A stretch of DNA of 64,000 bases from Clostridium sp. BSD9I1. Its GTDB lineage: Bacteria > Bacillota > Clostridia > Clostridiales > Clostridiaceae. Within the stretch, counting starts at the first letter, position 1; each line of letters begins with the position of its first letter. Location: positions 1-64,000 of the forward strand of contig NZ_FYAM01000024.1 of NCBI RefSeq assembly GCF_900185645.1, given 5' to 3'. Below the pieces are notes generated by a model. It was given only the letters and a program-made list of their open reading frames with translations, had not been told where the DNA came from and made no database searches. Shown in pieces: positions 1 through 7,393 of the stretch. The position numbers were made by a program, and so were the translations under genes.

Positions 1-127
1 CTGAGCATCAGCGAGTTTAGAAAGTTTAGGAGATTTAAATTGACAGATATTAGAGCTTCTTTGCGTAGTGAACGCTTTCTTAAATGCAGAACCCATACGG
101 AAGATTTAACATTAAAAACGTCGCAAT
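1..127 (-). repeat. Dispersed palindromic repeat, copy A (cut by window edge)
   Basis: This is the first half of a repeat also found at about 2540-2820, 58758-58985 and 59163-59441. On the minus strand it begins near 127 with the shared block GTATGGG-TTGCAT, then AAGCGTT, then AAGCTCTAATAT, and runs to the central loop at the window edge. The second arm lies outside the window. It ends about 7 bp from the stop codon of the DUF218 gene. Its inner stem segment (about 30-45) differs from the other copies. Function unknown; I do not recognise it as a named element. Confidence 0.75.
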
Positions 128-133
128 TTCCTT

Positions 134-706
134 TTAGGTTAAGTAAAACTTAATAAGTGCTGGTATTTCCCTAATAAATCCATAACGTTCATGATTGATA
201 TAGTCCTTTACAAATACTCCAGAAAAACTTGCATGAATTCCTACTCGTTTTGCCATAAGTGAGGCTCTCTTGAGATGATATTTATTCGATACTACTATAG
301 CAGAATTAAAGTCCTTCTCTTGCATTATTTCCTTAGAATTCTTTAAGTTCTCCAGGGTACTAGTGGACTTATCTTCTTTTATTATGTACTTTTCATCCAT
401 TCCAAGCTCTATTAAGTATCTTTTTACCGCTTCAGCTTCTGAAATTTCTTCTCCGTCTCCCATTCCTCCTGATGCAATTATATAATCTGCATATCCTTCC
501 TTATATAATCTAAAAGCTTCTTCCGTTCTGCTTCTTAAAAATGGGCTTGGGGTTTCTCCATAAACACTGCATCCAAGTACTATTACGCAATCAGACTTCT
601 GAGCCTTAGAAAACTCTCCAAATTTATAAATTTGTATACCAATAATCACAACAAAAATCATAATTAATAAAACTATGCTTATACCTATCTTTATAACCAT
701 TTTCAT
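134..706 (-). CDS. DUF218 (YdcF/SanA-like) membrane-anchored protein
   Basis: A 190-residue protein with one hydrophobic N-terminal segment (about residues 5-27) and then a DUF218 domain (about 36-170). Family hallmarks visible are the VIVLGCSVYG start of the fold, the SPFLRSRTEEA segment and the IIASGGMGDGEEISEAE loop. Relatives (ElyC, SanA, YdcF) are linked to cell-envelope integrity, but the reaction is not settled, so the role here is inferred only as envelope-associated. The domain should lie outside the membrane. The start is supported by an AGGAG about 9 bases upstream. It stands alone; repeat copy A follows its stop codon. Confidence 0.8.
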   Translation of the reverse strand: MKMVIKIGISIVLLIMIFVVIIGIQIYKFGEFSKAQKSDCVIVLGCSVYGETPSPFLRSRTEEAFRLYKEGYADYIIASGGMGDGEEISEAEAVKRYLIELGMDEKYIIKEDKSTSTLENLKNSKEIMQEKDFNSAIVVSNKYHLKRASLMAKRVGIHASFSGVFVKDYINHERYGFIREIPALIKFYLT

Positions 707-795
707 TTCCTATTACTCCTTATATATTTCGATAAACCAAAAGTGCATCATGAAAAATATAACAATTGCCTTAAGGATAGAATTCATTCTAATTC

Positions 796-1476
796 TTATT
801 CCACTAAGCATTCCTCTAAAACCTCTAAATCATTTATAGTAATAGAATTTTTATCATAATCAATTATTCCTTCATCCTTCATATTCATCATTTCTCTTGA
901 AAGTGATGGACGAGGAATTCCAAGTTCTTCAGACATTTCTTTTCTATTTACTTTTAACTTAATGTGAAGACTATTTTGCTTTCTATGTTCTTCCAATATG
1001 AAGCTTGCAATTCTTTGCCTTATATTTTTATAAGATAACACTTTGACTTTCTTATTAAGCATAAGTATCTTGTTAGATAATAAACTCATAAAGCTATTTA
1101 AAACTATATTATTTTCACTGCATATTTTAAGCAATTGTTCCTTAAATATAAAAAGCACTTCACTTTTTTCTGTTGAAGTTATAGTAGCTGGATACTTGTG
1201 AAAATTAGAAAATATTATAGCTTCTCCAAATATTCTATTTGGTTGGAGTCTGTCCATAGTTACAGTTTTACCAGATGCAAATATTCTACTAATTTCAATC
1301 TTACCTTTTATTACTATTCCTATACTATTACAGTCATCTCCTTCAATAGCTATTACATCACCTTTATTATAACTGCTAATCTTAAATGTATTTTTACCTA
1401 ATATATTTTCTAACTGCTCTCCATTCAAATTTTTAAATAATATACATTGTTTAAGTACTGGTAATACTTGTTTCAT
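796..1476 (-). CDS. Crp/Fnr family transcriptional regulator
   Basis: A 226-residue regulator with an N-terminal cyclic-nucleotide-binding-type beta barrel (about 20-115), a long dimerisation helix and a C-terminal winged helix-turn-helix (about 165-210, core RKEMSEELGIPRPSLSREM). It lacks the N-terminal cysteine cluster of oxygen-sensing FNR; its cysteines (residues 11, 49 and near 119) are scattered, so the effector cannot be told. It is divergent from a ferredoxin-like gene across 177 bp, a layout that suggests it controls that gene and itself. GGAGAG lies just before the ATG. Related clostridial regulators often respond to redox or nitrosative signals (inference). Confidence 0.88.
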   Translation of the reverse strand: MKQVLPVLKQCILFKNLNGEQLENILGKNTFKISSYNKGDVIAIEGDDCNSIGIVIKGKIEISRIFASGKTVTMDRLQPNRIFGEAIIFSNFHKYPATITSTEKSEVLFIFKEQLLKICSENNIVLNSFMSLLSNKILMLNKKVKVLSYKNIRQRIASFILEEHRKQNSLHIKLKVNRKEMSEELGIPRPSLSREMMNMKDEGIIDYDKNSITINDLEVLEECLVE

Positions 1477-1653
1477 ATTGTTCTCTCCTAAAATATATAC
1501 TAAATTTTAACTTGGTTTCATGTGTTACAGATTTATAATTCTAATTCTAATATAATAAATTTATGAAATCAATTGAAAACAGGATATCTAAGATTAAAAC
1601 GATATAAATTTTATGTAAATTCAAATAAATAAAATATCTAGGAGGATTATACT

Positions 1654-2409
1654 ATGAAAAGAAAAATAGTTCATATACATGAAGATAAATGTAATGGATG
1701 CGGATTATGTGTAAAGGCTTGCCATGAAGGTGCAATAGAACTTATAAATGGAAAAGCTAAACTTATAAGTGATGAATACTGTGATGGACTTGGGGACTGT
1801 CTTCCAGAGTGCCCAACAGATGCAATTGAAATAATTGAAAGAGAAGCTAAAGAATATGATGACGAACTTGTTAAGCAAAAGATAGCTGAAAAAAAAGCTA
1901 ATGAGGAAGCTAAAAACAGCTTAATTCCTGATATGCCATGTGGATGCCCTGGAAGCGCTGCAAAGCTTATACAAAGACAGCCTAAAACTATGAAACCAAA
2001 GGCTCTTCCTATGATGATGGCTGAAAATCTAAATTCAACGTTAAACTCAGAGCTTAGACAATGGCCCGTTCAATTAAAATTGGTAAACAGCAAAGCTCCT
2101 TACTTAAATGGCGCTAACCTTTTAGTTGCCGCTGATTGTACAGCTTATGCTTATAAAAATTTTCACGAAGACTTCATAAAGGATCACATAACAGTTATAG
2201 GATGTCCAAAACTTGATGATAACAAATACTATGAAGAAAAGCTAGCTGATATGCTTAAGAATAATGATATAAAAAGCATAACTGTAGTTAGAATGGAAGT
2301 GCCTTGCTGTGGTGGAATTGTATCTGCTGTTAAAAATGCCATGTTAAAATCAGAGGTAATAGTACCATACAGAGAAGTTATAATTTCAACAGATGGAGAA
2401 GTAATTTAA
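1654..2409 (+). CDS. 4Fe-4S dicluster ferredoxin-like protein
   Basis: A 251-residue soluble protein. The first 65 residues hold two 4Fe-4S motifs, CNGCGLCVKAC and CDGLGDCLPECP, so one end resembles a bacterial ferredoxin. A linker with CGCPGS (near residues 96-101) leads to a C-terminal domain of about 150 residues that I cannot name, with further cysteines (ADCTA, GCPKLDD, PCCGG) that could bind another centre. It probably carries electrons in the cytoplasm; the partner is unknown. An AGGAGG sits 8 bases before the ATG. It is divergent from the Crp/Fnr gene and ends in its own terminator. Confidence 0.85.
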   Translation: MKRKIVHIHEDKCNGCGLCVKACHEGAIELINGKAKLISDEYCDGLGDCLPECPTDAIEIIEREAKEYDDELVKQKIAEKKANEEAKNSLIPDMPCGCPGSAAKLIQRQPKTMKPKALPMMMAENLNSTLNSELRQWPVQLKLVNSKAPYLNGANLLVAADCTAYAYKNFHEDFIKDHITVIGCPKLDDNKYYEEKLADMLKNNDIKSITVVRMEVPCCGGIVSAVKNAMLKSEVIVPYREVIISTDGEVI

Positions 2410-2464
2410 AAAAACGCTAATCATTAATTATTACCCTGTTGATAAATTTTATAGTTAAGATATA

Positions 2465-2498
2465 AGAAAGTCGCTTTACAATCGGCTTTCTTTTTTTG
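2465..2498 (+). terminator. Rho-independent terminator after the ferredoxin-like gene
   Basis: AGAAAGTCG and CGGCTTTCT form a stem with one G-T pair and a loop of about 8 bases, followed by an unbroken run of T. Confidence 0.85.
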
Positions 2499-2539
2499 TC
2501 AGTTACTTTTGACAAACTTAAAAACATAACTAATTTGTA

Positions 2540-2820
2540 GGAATTTTCGCTGATGCGAAATCCCTTCCTTCAGCAGTTTACATGAAGACATTTTTAATAT
2601 GGAAAACAGTATGGGATTTGCATTGTAGAAAGCATTGAATAAGTAATTAGAAGCTCTTTATTTCTGAATTGAAATCACCGTTAAGAACTTTTTACTGTCT
2701 GAGGGACAGCGAGTTTAAAAAGTTTAGGTGATTTCAATTCAGAAATACTAGAGCTTCTTTACGCAGTGAACACTTTCTTAAATGCAAATCCCATACGATA
2801 TTTTTAATATTAAAAATGTC
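2540..2820 (-). repeat. Dispersed palindromic repeat, copy B
   Basis: This fills most of the 417-bp gap before the permease stop codon. Two arms of about 95 bp (2587-2681 and 2726-2820) are inverted copies of each other, each ending in GACATTTTTAATAT-like sequence. The innermost 19-20 bp of the arms (ending GAAATCACC and starting GGTGATTTC) match perfectly. The loop contains AACTTTTT paired with AAAAAGTT and, within it, the hairpin CTGTC-tgagg-GACAG. A tail with GCTGAAGGAAGG-like sequence (minus strand, 2575-2540) is shared with copies C and D. It ends 7 bp from the stop codon at 2827. No reading frame is conserved in it. Confidence 0.85.
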
Positions 2821-2826
2821 GTAAAA

Positions 2827-4272
2827 TTATTTAGGGAGTATTGTAAATCTTATTATAAATAGCGCTGCTAAAACGTAAACTATTGGATGAACTTCTTTTC
2901 TTCTTCCAGTTACTATTTTAACTATTGGATAAAATATAATTCCTGCTGCTATTCCATTTGCTATACTGTAACTAAATGGCATTATTGATATTGTAAAGAA
3001 TGCTGGTAACGCTTCTGTAAAATCATTGAAGTTTATATTGGTTACAGCGCCCATCATTAGTACTCCAACTACTATTAAAGCTGGAGCTGTTGCTTCTGCT
3101 GGAACTATTCCAACAAGTCCTGTAAAGAACATTGCAACTAAGAACATGATACCCGTTACTACAGAAGTAAGTCCAGTTCTTCCACCTTCTGAAATACCTG
3201 CAGTGGATTCTACGAAAGTTGTAACTGTGCTTGTTCCAAGCAATGCTCCTGTTGTAGTAGCTACTGCATCAGCAAGCAATGCCTTATCCATATTTTTCAT
3301 CTTTCCGTTCTCATCTAGCATATTTGCCTTTTGAGCTGTTCCAACTAACGTTCCAATTGTATCAAACATATCTACAAGACTAAATGATATAACAACCATA
3401 ATTACATTTAATATAGCTTTAAGTAATCCATGTTGTCCTATATTTAATAATCCTGGCAAATCTAACTTTAAAAAAGTATGACTCAAAGAAGGTGGTGTGC
3501 TCACAAGCTGAGCTAATGGAACAGTTTTAGTAACTCCTAATGGAATACCTATAACAGTAGTTAATAAAATACCTATAAGTATTGAACCTTTTACATTTCT
3601 AGACATAAGTATTGCTGTTATTGCAAGACCAATTAGCGTAAGCATCGTATTTGGGGACATGAAGTCTCCAAAGCCTACTAGTGTCGCTGGATTTGATACT
3701 ACTATTCCACCGCTTTTAAATCCTATTAAAGCAATAAATAATCCAATACCACCAGAAATTGCAAATTTTAAATTAGTAGGTATTGCATTTACTATTGCTT
3801 CACGTACATTAGTTAAAGTAAGCAATAGAAAGAAAATACCTGAAATAAACACTGCGGCTAATGCTTGTTGCCAACTATATCCCATTCCAAGACAAACGCT
3901 AAATGCAAAGAAAGCATTAAGTCCCATTCCTGGAGCCTGGGCAAACGGCACATTCGCATATAAACCCATTACAAACGTACCAACTGCTGCAGAAATACAT
4001 GTAGCTGCAAAAACTGAAGCAACCATTGGATCGTTTAGAGCACTAAGTCCTGCCTTTACTGCTGCTTCCCCTAAAAGCCCTTGTGTATTCATTCCTGCTT
4101 GCATAAGTATTCCTGGATTTACGAATATTATATAGGCCATTGTTATAAAAGTAGTGATACCTGCTATAATTTCAGTTTTTACATTAGTTCCATTTTCACT
4201 TAGTTTAAAAAACGAATCTAAAAAACCTTTAGGTGGTTTCTGACCGTATCTTTCTTCTTTTGACTGTTGCAT
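2827..4272 (-). CDS. NCS2-family purine permease (AzgA/PbuG type)
   Basis: A 481-residue integral membrane protein with 12 or more hydrophobic segments. The N-terminal ENGTNVKTEIIAGITTFITMAY, the PGMGLNAFF segment and the STVTTFVESTAGI segment are typical of the AzgA/PbuG/PbuO branch of nucleobase:cation symporter-2, whose members import guanine, hypoxanthine or adenine. Substrate choice cannot be read from the sequence. Length fits the family. AGGAGG precedes the ATG. It is a single-gene unit with its own strong promoter and a pair of PurR-box-like sites upstream, which agrees with a purine role. Repeat copy B follows its stop codon. Confidence 0.92.
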   Translation of the reverse strand: MQQSKEERYGQKPPKGFLDSFFKLSENGTNVKTEIIAGITTFITMAYIIFVNPGILMQAGMNTQGLLGEAAVKAGLSALNDPMVASVFAATCISAAVGTFVMGLYANVPFAQAPGMGLNAFFAFSVCLGMGYSWQQALAAVFISGIFFLLLTLTNVREAIVNAIPTNLKFAISGGIGLFIALIGFKSGGIVVSNPATLVGFGDFMSPNTMLTLIGLAITAILMSRNVKGSILIGILLTTVIGIPLGVTKTVPLAQLVSTPPSLSHTFLKLDLPGLLNIGQHGLLKAILNVIMVVISFSLVDMFDTIGTLVGTAQKANMLDENGKMKNMDKALLADAVATTTGALLGTSTVTTFVESTAGISEGGRTGLTSVVTGIMFLVAMFFTGLVGIVPAEATAPALIVVGVLMMGAVTNINFNDFTEALPAFFTISIMPFSYSIANGIAAGIIFYPIVKIVTGRRKEVHPIVYVLAALFIIRFTILPK

Positions 4273-4315
4273 TATTTAGCCCTCCTTATAATCACCTTAT
4301 AATCTTCTTATCATT

Positions 4316-4326
4316 ACGAACAATAT
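4316..4326. promoter_or_regulatory. PurR-box-like half, permease-proximal
   Basis: ACGAACAATAT lies about 10-20 bp downstream of the predicted start site of the permease transcript. An exact inverted copy is at 4437-4447. CGAA-centred boxes in inverted pairs are typical of Bacillus PurR, though normally spaced much closer. Candidate only. Confidence 0.4.
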
Positions 4327-4344
4327 GTTATAATTTCTAATCCA

Positions 4345-4374
4345 ATATTAACATTATTTTTATTACCTGTCAAC
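4345..4374 (-). promoter_or_regulatory. Sigma-A promoter of the purine permease
   Basis: On the minus strand TTGACA is followed by 17 bases and TAATAT. Both boxes are close to consensus and point at the permease, giving a leader of roughly 65 bases. Confidence 0.8.
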
Positions 4375-4436
4375 ATTACTTTTCAATTTTATTATTATTA
4401 TTCGTGTATATAGCATTCTTGCAGGTAATTTAATAG

Positions 4437-4447
4437 ATATTGTTCGT
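4437..4447. promoter_or_regulatory. PurR-box-like half, distal
   Basis: ATATTGTTCGT is the exact inverted copy of the 11-mer at 4316-4326, placed about 60 bp upstream of the -35 box. The pair brackets the promoter 110 bp apart, so any joint use would need a DNA loop or two independent dimers. Confidence 0.4.
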
Positions 4448-4456
4448 AAATAAACA

Positions 4457-4514
4457 AAAGCTTCCAATGTAGTTAATATATTTACTATATATATTAACTA
4501 CATTGGAAGCTTTT
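4457..4514 (-). terminator. Terminator of the sodium/amino-acid symporter gene
   Basis: A long hairpin with arms reading AAAAGCTTCCAATGTAGTTA and its complement. On the minus strand it is followed by TTTTGTTTATTT. It lies just after the symporter stop codon at 4520 and is symmetrical enough to stop transcription from either side. Confidence 0.85.
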
Positions 4515-4519
4515 ATACA

Positions 4520-5923
4520 TTATAATGCCTTAGACATTATTATCTCTTCATCCTCCGGACTTTCTTCACTTTTCAATTTTTCAAAATAAAGTTTTGTTTC
4601 ATGAATTACCACAGGACTTAATCCCACTAATGCTATTAAATTAGGTATAGCCATAAGTCCATTAACTATGTCTGCAATTATCCATATCAAGTCTAACTTT
4701 AATATAGACAATCCACCAATTGCTACAATTGCTATAAATATATATCTATAAGGTTTTATTCCCTTTACTCCAAATAAATACTCTGCACATCTTTCACCAT
4801 AATAATTCCATCCGAGTATAGTTGTGAATGCAAAGAACATAAGTCCTACAGTTATTATAAATTCCCCTAAAACTTCTATAGGCATTCCTTGTGTAAATGC
4901 TGCATTTGTCATAGCAGCTCCAGCTAAATTTGCTTTCCATGCTCCTGTTAAAATTAAAGTTAAACCTGTCATTGTACATACTATTATAGTATCTATAAAT
5001 GTTCCTGTCATAGATATAAGCCCTTGTCTTACGCAGGATTTTGTCTTTGCTGCTGCTGCTGCAATAGGTGCACTTCCAAGTCCTGATTCATTAGAAAACA
5101 CCCCTCTTGCTACTCCATTTTGAATGGCCTGTTTAACTGTAGCTCCTAAGAATCCTCCCACTGCTGCACTAGGCGTAAATGCACTTTTTATAACTAATGC
5201 CAACGCTGCTGGTACTAATTTAATGTTTACAACAAGTATTATAAGTGTTGCCACTATATACATTATAGCCATAAAAGGGACTACCTTTTCTGAGACCTTT
5301 GCAATGCTTTTAATACCACCTAAAGTTACTAAGGCAACTAAACAAGTTATTATAAAACCTGTTGTTATAGTTGGTACATTGTATGAATCCTTTAAGGATT
5401 CTGTTATTGCATTTATTTGTGCAAAAGTTCCTATACCAAAGTAAGCTACTCCTATTCCAAATATAGCAAATAACTTAGCCATCCATTTGTTTTTAAGTCC
5501 TCTTTCTATATAATACATAGGACCACCAGACATTTGTCCATTCTTATCTATTACCCTATACTTTACAGCAAGCAATCCCTCTGCGTATTTTGTAGCCATC
5601 CCAAAGAAAGCTGCCATCCACATCCAAAATAATGCTCCTGGACCTCCGGCCTTAATTGCAGTAGCTACTCCTACAATATTACCTGTACCAATAGTTGCAG
5701 CAAGTGCTGTACACAGTGCTTGAAAGCTTGTAACATCACCTTTGCCTGAACTATCTTCATCTTCTTTAGAAAATAAATATTTAAGTGCTAATGGTAGTTT
5801 TATGATTTGTAGACATTTAAGTCTGAGTGTAAAATAAACTCCTGTTCCTACGAGAAGAATTAGTAAAGGTGCTCCCCATACTATTGAGTCGATTTTGTTA
5901 AAGATTTGAATTAGATTTTCCAT
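4520..5923 (-). CDS. Sodium:alanine/glycine symporter (AGCS/AlsT family)
   Basis: A 467-residue membrane protein of the alanine-or-glycine:cation symporter family with about 11 membrane segments. Family landmarks are AALAATIGTGNIVGVATAI near the N-terminus, the GGPMYYIERG loop and the SNESGLGSAPIAAAAA segment. It moves alanine or glycine together with Na+. The frame stays open to 6058, but the ATG at 5923 is chosen: a GGAGG lies 8 bases upstream, the family begins near here, and the longer version would translate the riboswitch. The glycine riboswitch upstream makes glycine the likely physiological substrate (inference). Confidence 0.93.
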   Translation of the reverse strand: MENLIQIFNKIDSIVWGAPLLILLVGTGVYFTLRLKCLQIIKLPLALKYLFSKEDEDSSGKGDVTSFQALCTALAATIGTGNIVGVATAIKAGGPGALFWMWMAAFFGMATKYAEGLLAVKYRVIDKNGQMSGGPMYYIERGLKNKWMAKLFAIFGIGVAYFGIGTFAQINAITESLKDSYNVPTITTGFIITCLVALVTLGGIKSIAKVSEKVVPFMAIMYIVATLIILVVNIKLVPAALALVIKSAFTPSAAVGGFLGATVKQAIQNGVARGVFSNESGLGSAPIAAAAAKTKSCVRQGLISMTGTFIDTIIVCTMTGLTLILTGAWKANLAGAAMTNAAFTQGMPIEVLGEFIITVGLMFFAFTTILGWNYYGERCAEYLFGVKGIKPYRYIFIAIVAIGGLSILKLDLIWIIADIVNGLMAIPNLIALVGLSPVVIHETKLYFEKLKSEESPEDEEIIMSKAL

Positions 5924-5997
5924 GATCCATCCTCCAATAAAATTATTTTTGAGGACAGCAAAAGAATAGATTTGTGACAATAAAATAGAGGTACTGC

Positions 5998-6040
5998 AAA
6001 AAAAACAGACCTCTGGATATACTGTTCTATTCTCTGTCCT
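5998..6040 (-). terminator. Riboswitch expression-platform terminator (candidate)
   Basis: On the minus strand, just after the second glycine aptamer, AACAG can pair with CTGTT (or ACAGA with TCTGT) before a run of eight T. This fits an intrinsic terminator between the aptamers and the symporter ATG. Which alternative pairing is used was not computed. Confidence 0.55.
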
Positions 6041-6213
6041 TTTACCTGAGAGTTTCATTGGAATAACAATATCCCAACTTTCTCCTTCGGTGCTCTAAAT
6101 AGAGTCTCTCCAGAGTTTCGTCCAGTAACAGTCCTCCCCATAAATAATGGTACCTGAAAGATTAACATCTTCGGTGGGCTACAAAAGCCTCTCTCCTATT
6201 ACCTTCATCCGAG
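6036..6213 (-). ncRNA. Tandem glycine riboswitch (gcvT-type aptamers)
   Basis: On the minus strand two similar aptamers lie back to back. The first (about 6213-6125) has GGAGAGAGGC and CCCACCGAAG; the second (about 6124-6036) has TGGAGAGACTC and GCACCGAAGGAGAAA followed by a closing ACTCTCAGG. GGAGAG and ACCGAAG are the conserved cores of the glycine aptamer, and the tandem form is typical of that class. It leads into the AGCS symporter, so glycine should set its expression through the terminator at 5998-6040. Direction of control (on or off) was not derived. Confidence 0.92.
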
Positions 6214-6233
6214 ACAATTATTAAATTTATTTT

Positions 6234-6262
6234 ATTATAAGATAATAAATTTAATTTATCAA
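6234..6262 (-). promoter_or_regulatory. Sigma-A promoter of the glycine riboswitch/symporter unit
   Basis: On the minus strand TTGATA, a 17-base spacer and a perfect TATAAT, placed about 20 bp before the first aptamer. Confidence 0.8.
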
Positions 6263-6407
6263 TAGTAATTTTAATTCATGTAAACATTTTAAACTGTATA
6301 TTATTATTATTCTCTTCATTTACCGCTTTATTTTACTAAACTATAATTAATTAACAAAGAAATTCTTATTCATATAAAAATTAAAAATTAACTATGAAAT
6401 ATAGTTA

Positions 6408-6950
6408 TTAGCGATTAAAAACACCTTTTCCCTTAACACCTTTTATTAAAAGAAGTGCTATAACAATCCCTACAATTATTTGCATTGTATTTGCTGGAAT
6501 ATCTGCTAAAGCTAAAACTAAGCTTTCATAGAAACTTGCTGACTCCACATATACAAAACGTACAATCACAGCATTAGCTAAATAATATGCTAAAACCATC
6601 CATGTTCCTGCCACTGCAAAAGCAAAACTATTGTTTTTTACATTATCTCCATTATAATTATTTCTGTATGCTATAGTTGCTGCTATATATGCCATAACTG
6701 CCTTTATAACAAATGTAAATGGTGCCCATATGGCATATCCACCTAAAATATCTGCAAGAGTCATTCCAAGTGCTGCTGCTAGTGCACCTTTTCTTTTTCC
6801 AAACATCACAGCAGCCACAAATACAAATCCATCCCCTAGATGAGTATAACCTATAACTGTTGGTATTTTCATTGTCATGGTCACTAAGCATATAATGCCA
6901 GTCATAAGTGCCATTTCTACCATTGAACGGGTTTTAACATGTGTTTCCAT
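6408..6950 (-). CDS. ECF transporter S component (substrate unknown)
   Basis: A 180-residue protein with five to six hydrophobic segments, the size and layout of the substrate-binding S subunit of energy-coupling factor vitamin transporters. The THLGDGFVFVAAVMFGKRKGA and GGYAIWAPFTFVIKAVMAY segments resemble the PF07155-like branch. S components of this branch take up B-type vitamins, but substrate cannot be called here. The shared EcfA/EcfA'/EcfT module is not in the window, so it would have to use one encoded elsewhere (group II arrangement). The start has a strong GAGGAGAGGAG upstream. It is a one-gene unit with its own promoter. Confidence 0.8.
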   Translation of the reverse strand: METHVKTRSMVEMALMTGIICLVTMTMKIPTVIGYTHLGDGFVFVAAVMFGKRKGALAAALGMTLADILGGYAIWAPFTFVIKAVMAYIAATIAYRNNYNGDNVKNNSFAFAVAGTWMVLAYYLANAVIVRFVYVESASFYESLVLALADIPANTMQIIVGIVIALLLIKGVKGKGVFNR

Positions 6951-6994
6951 ACTTTTCTCCTCTCCTCCAAAGCAAATTCATTAAATTATATATA

Positions 6995-7023
6995 ATTATA
7001 GGTTATACATATTTTCTTTTCAA
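6995..7023 (-). promoter_or_regulatory. Sigma-A promoter of the ECF S-component gene
   Basis: On the minus strand TTGAAA, a 17-base spacer and TATAAT, about 45 bp before the ATG. Confidence 0.75.
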
Positions 7024-7024
7024 A

Positions 7025-7051
7025 TGTATCGGTACAATATACTAACTGTAT
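7025..7051. promoter_or_regulatory. Operator-like pair of short inverted repeats
   Basis: TGTATCGGTACA (7025-7036) and ATACTAACTGTAT (7039-7051) are two imperfect palindromes side by side, ending 1 bp from the -35 box of the S-component promoter. The position, just upstream of -35, fits an activator or a repressor. The cognate regulator is not identifiable. Confidence 0.4.
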
Positions 7052-7316
7052 AGATTATCTTAAAATTATCAAACTTATTAGGGAAATTTTTGATTTTAAC
7101 AATATAACAATTTGTTTGTGTTAGATTATTCTGAAAATAATAAAAATATATAAATTCACTTCCACTTATTGACATAGCCTCTATATCACTTGGATTTACC
7201 TTATTATCAACTCTTTCTCATGCAAATCCCAATATTTACATTGCATAATTTACTTTATCATTATTGAATTTTTGGATATTTTTTAGTATATTTAAAATAA
7301 ATCTAAAAATAAAAAT
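7052..7316. other. AT-rich intergenic stretch
   Basis: This is the rest of the 443-bp gap between the divergent S-component and hydC genes. I see no frame with a ribosome binding site and no strong hairpin followed by T. Confidence 0.5.
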
Positions 7317-7334
7317 TGTTAATATTTAAACAAG
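7317..7334. promoter_or_regulatory. Rex-type redox operator upstream of hydCBA
   Basis: TTGTTAA-TATT-TAAACAA matches the Rex consensus (TTGTTAA, four bases, TTAACAA) with one mismatch. It lies 8 bp before a perfect TATAAT (7343-7348), where a bound repressor would block the promoter. Rex releases DNA when NADH/NAD+ is high and is known to control hydrogenase and fermentation genes in clostridia. The -35 box itself is poor. Confidence 0.7.
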
Positions 7335-7393
7335 ATTCTGATATAATTGAATTATAAAAAGTATCAAATTATTTACAAAGGGGGCACTTAAGA

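Noticed and set aside
1477-1653. FNR-like operator between the Crp/Fnr gene and the ferredoxin-like gene
   Set aside because: Only a single TGTTAC half-site is visible, with no convincing inverted partner.
3026-3334. Open frames opposite the permease, symporter and other genes
   Set aside because: They are antisense shadows of strong coding regions, without ribosome sites or recognisable products.
4273-4344. Purine riboswitch before the permease
   Set aside because: None of the conserved loop sequences of the purine aptamer could be found in the leader.
5924-6058. N-terminal extension of the symporter
   Set aside because: It would translate the riboswitch terminator; the internal ATG has a GGAGG and matches the family.
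7085-7105. AACAA/TTGTT run considered as a second Rex site
   Set aside because: The half-sites are inside out compared with the Rex consensus and too close together.
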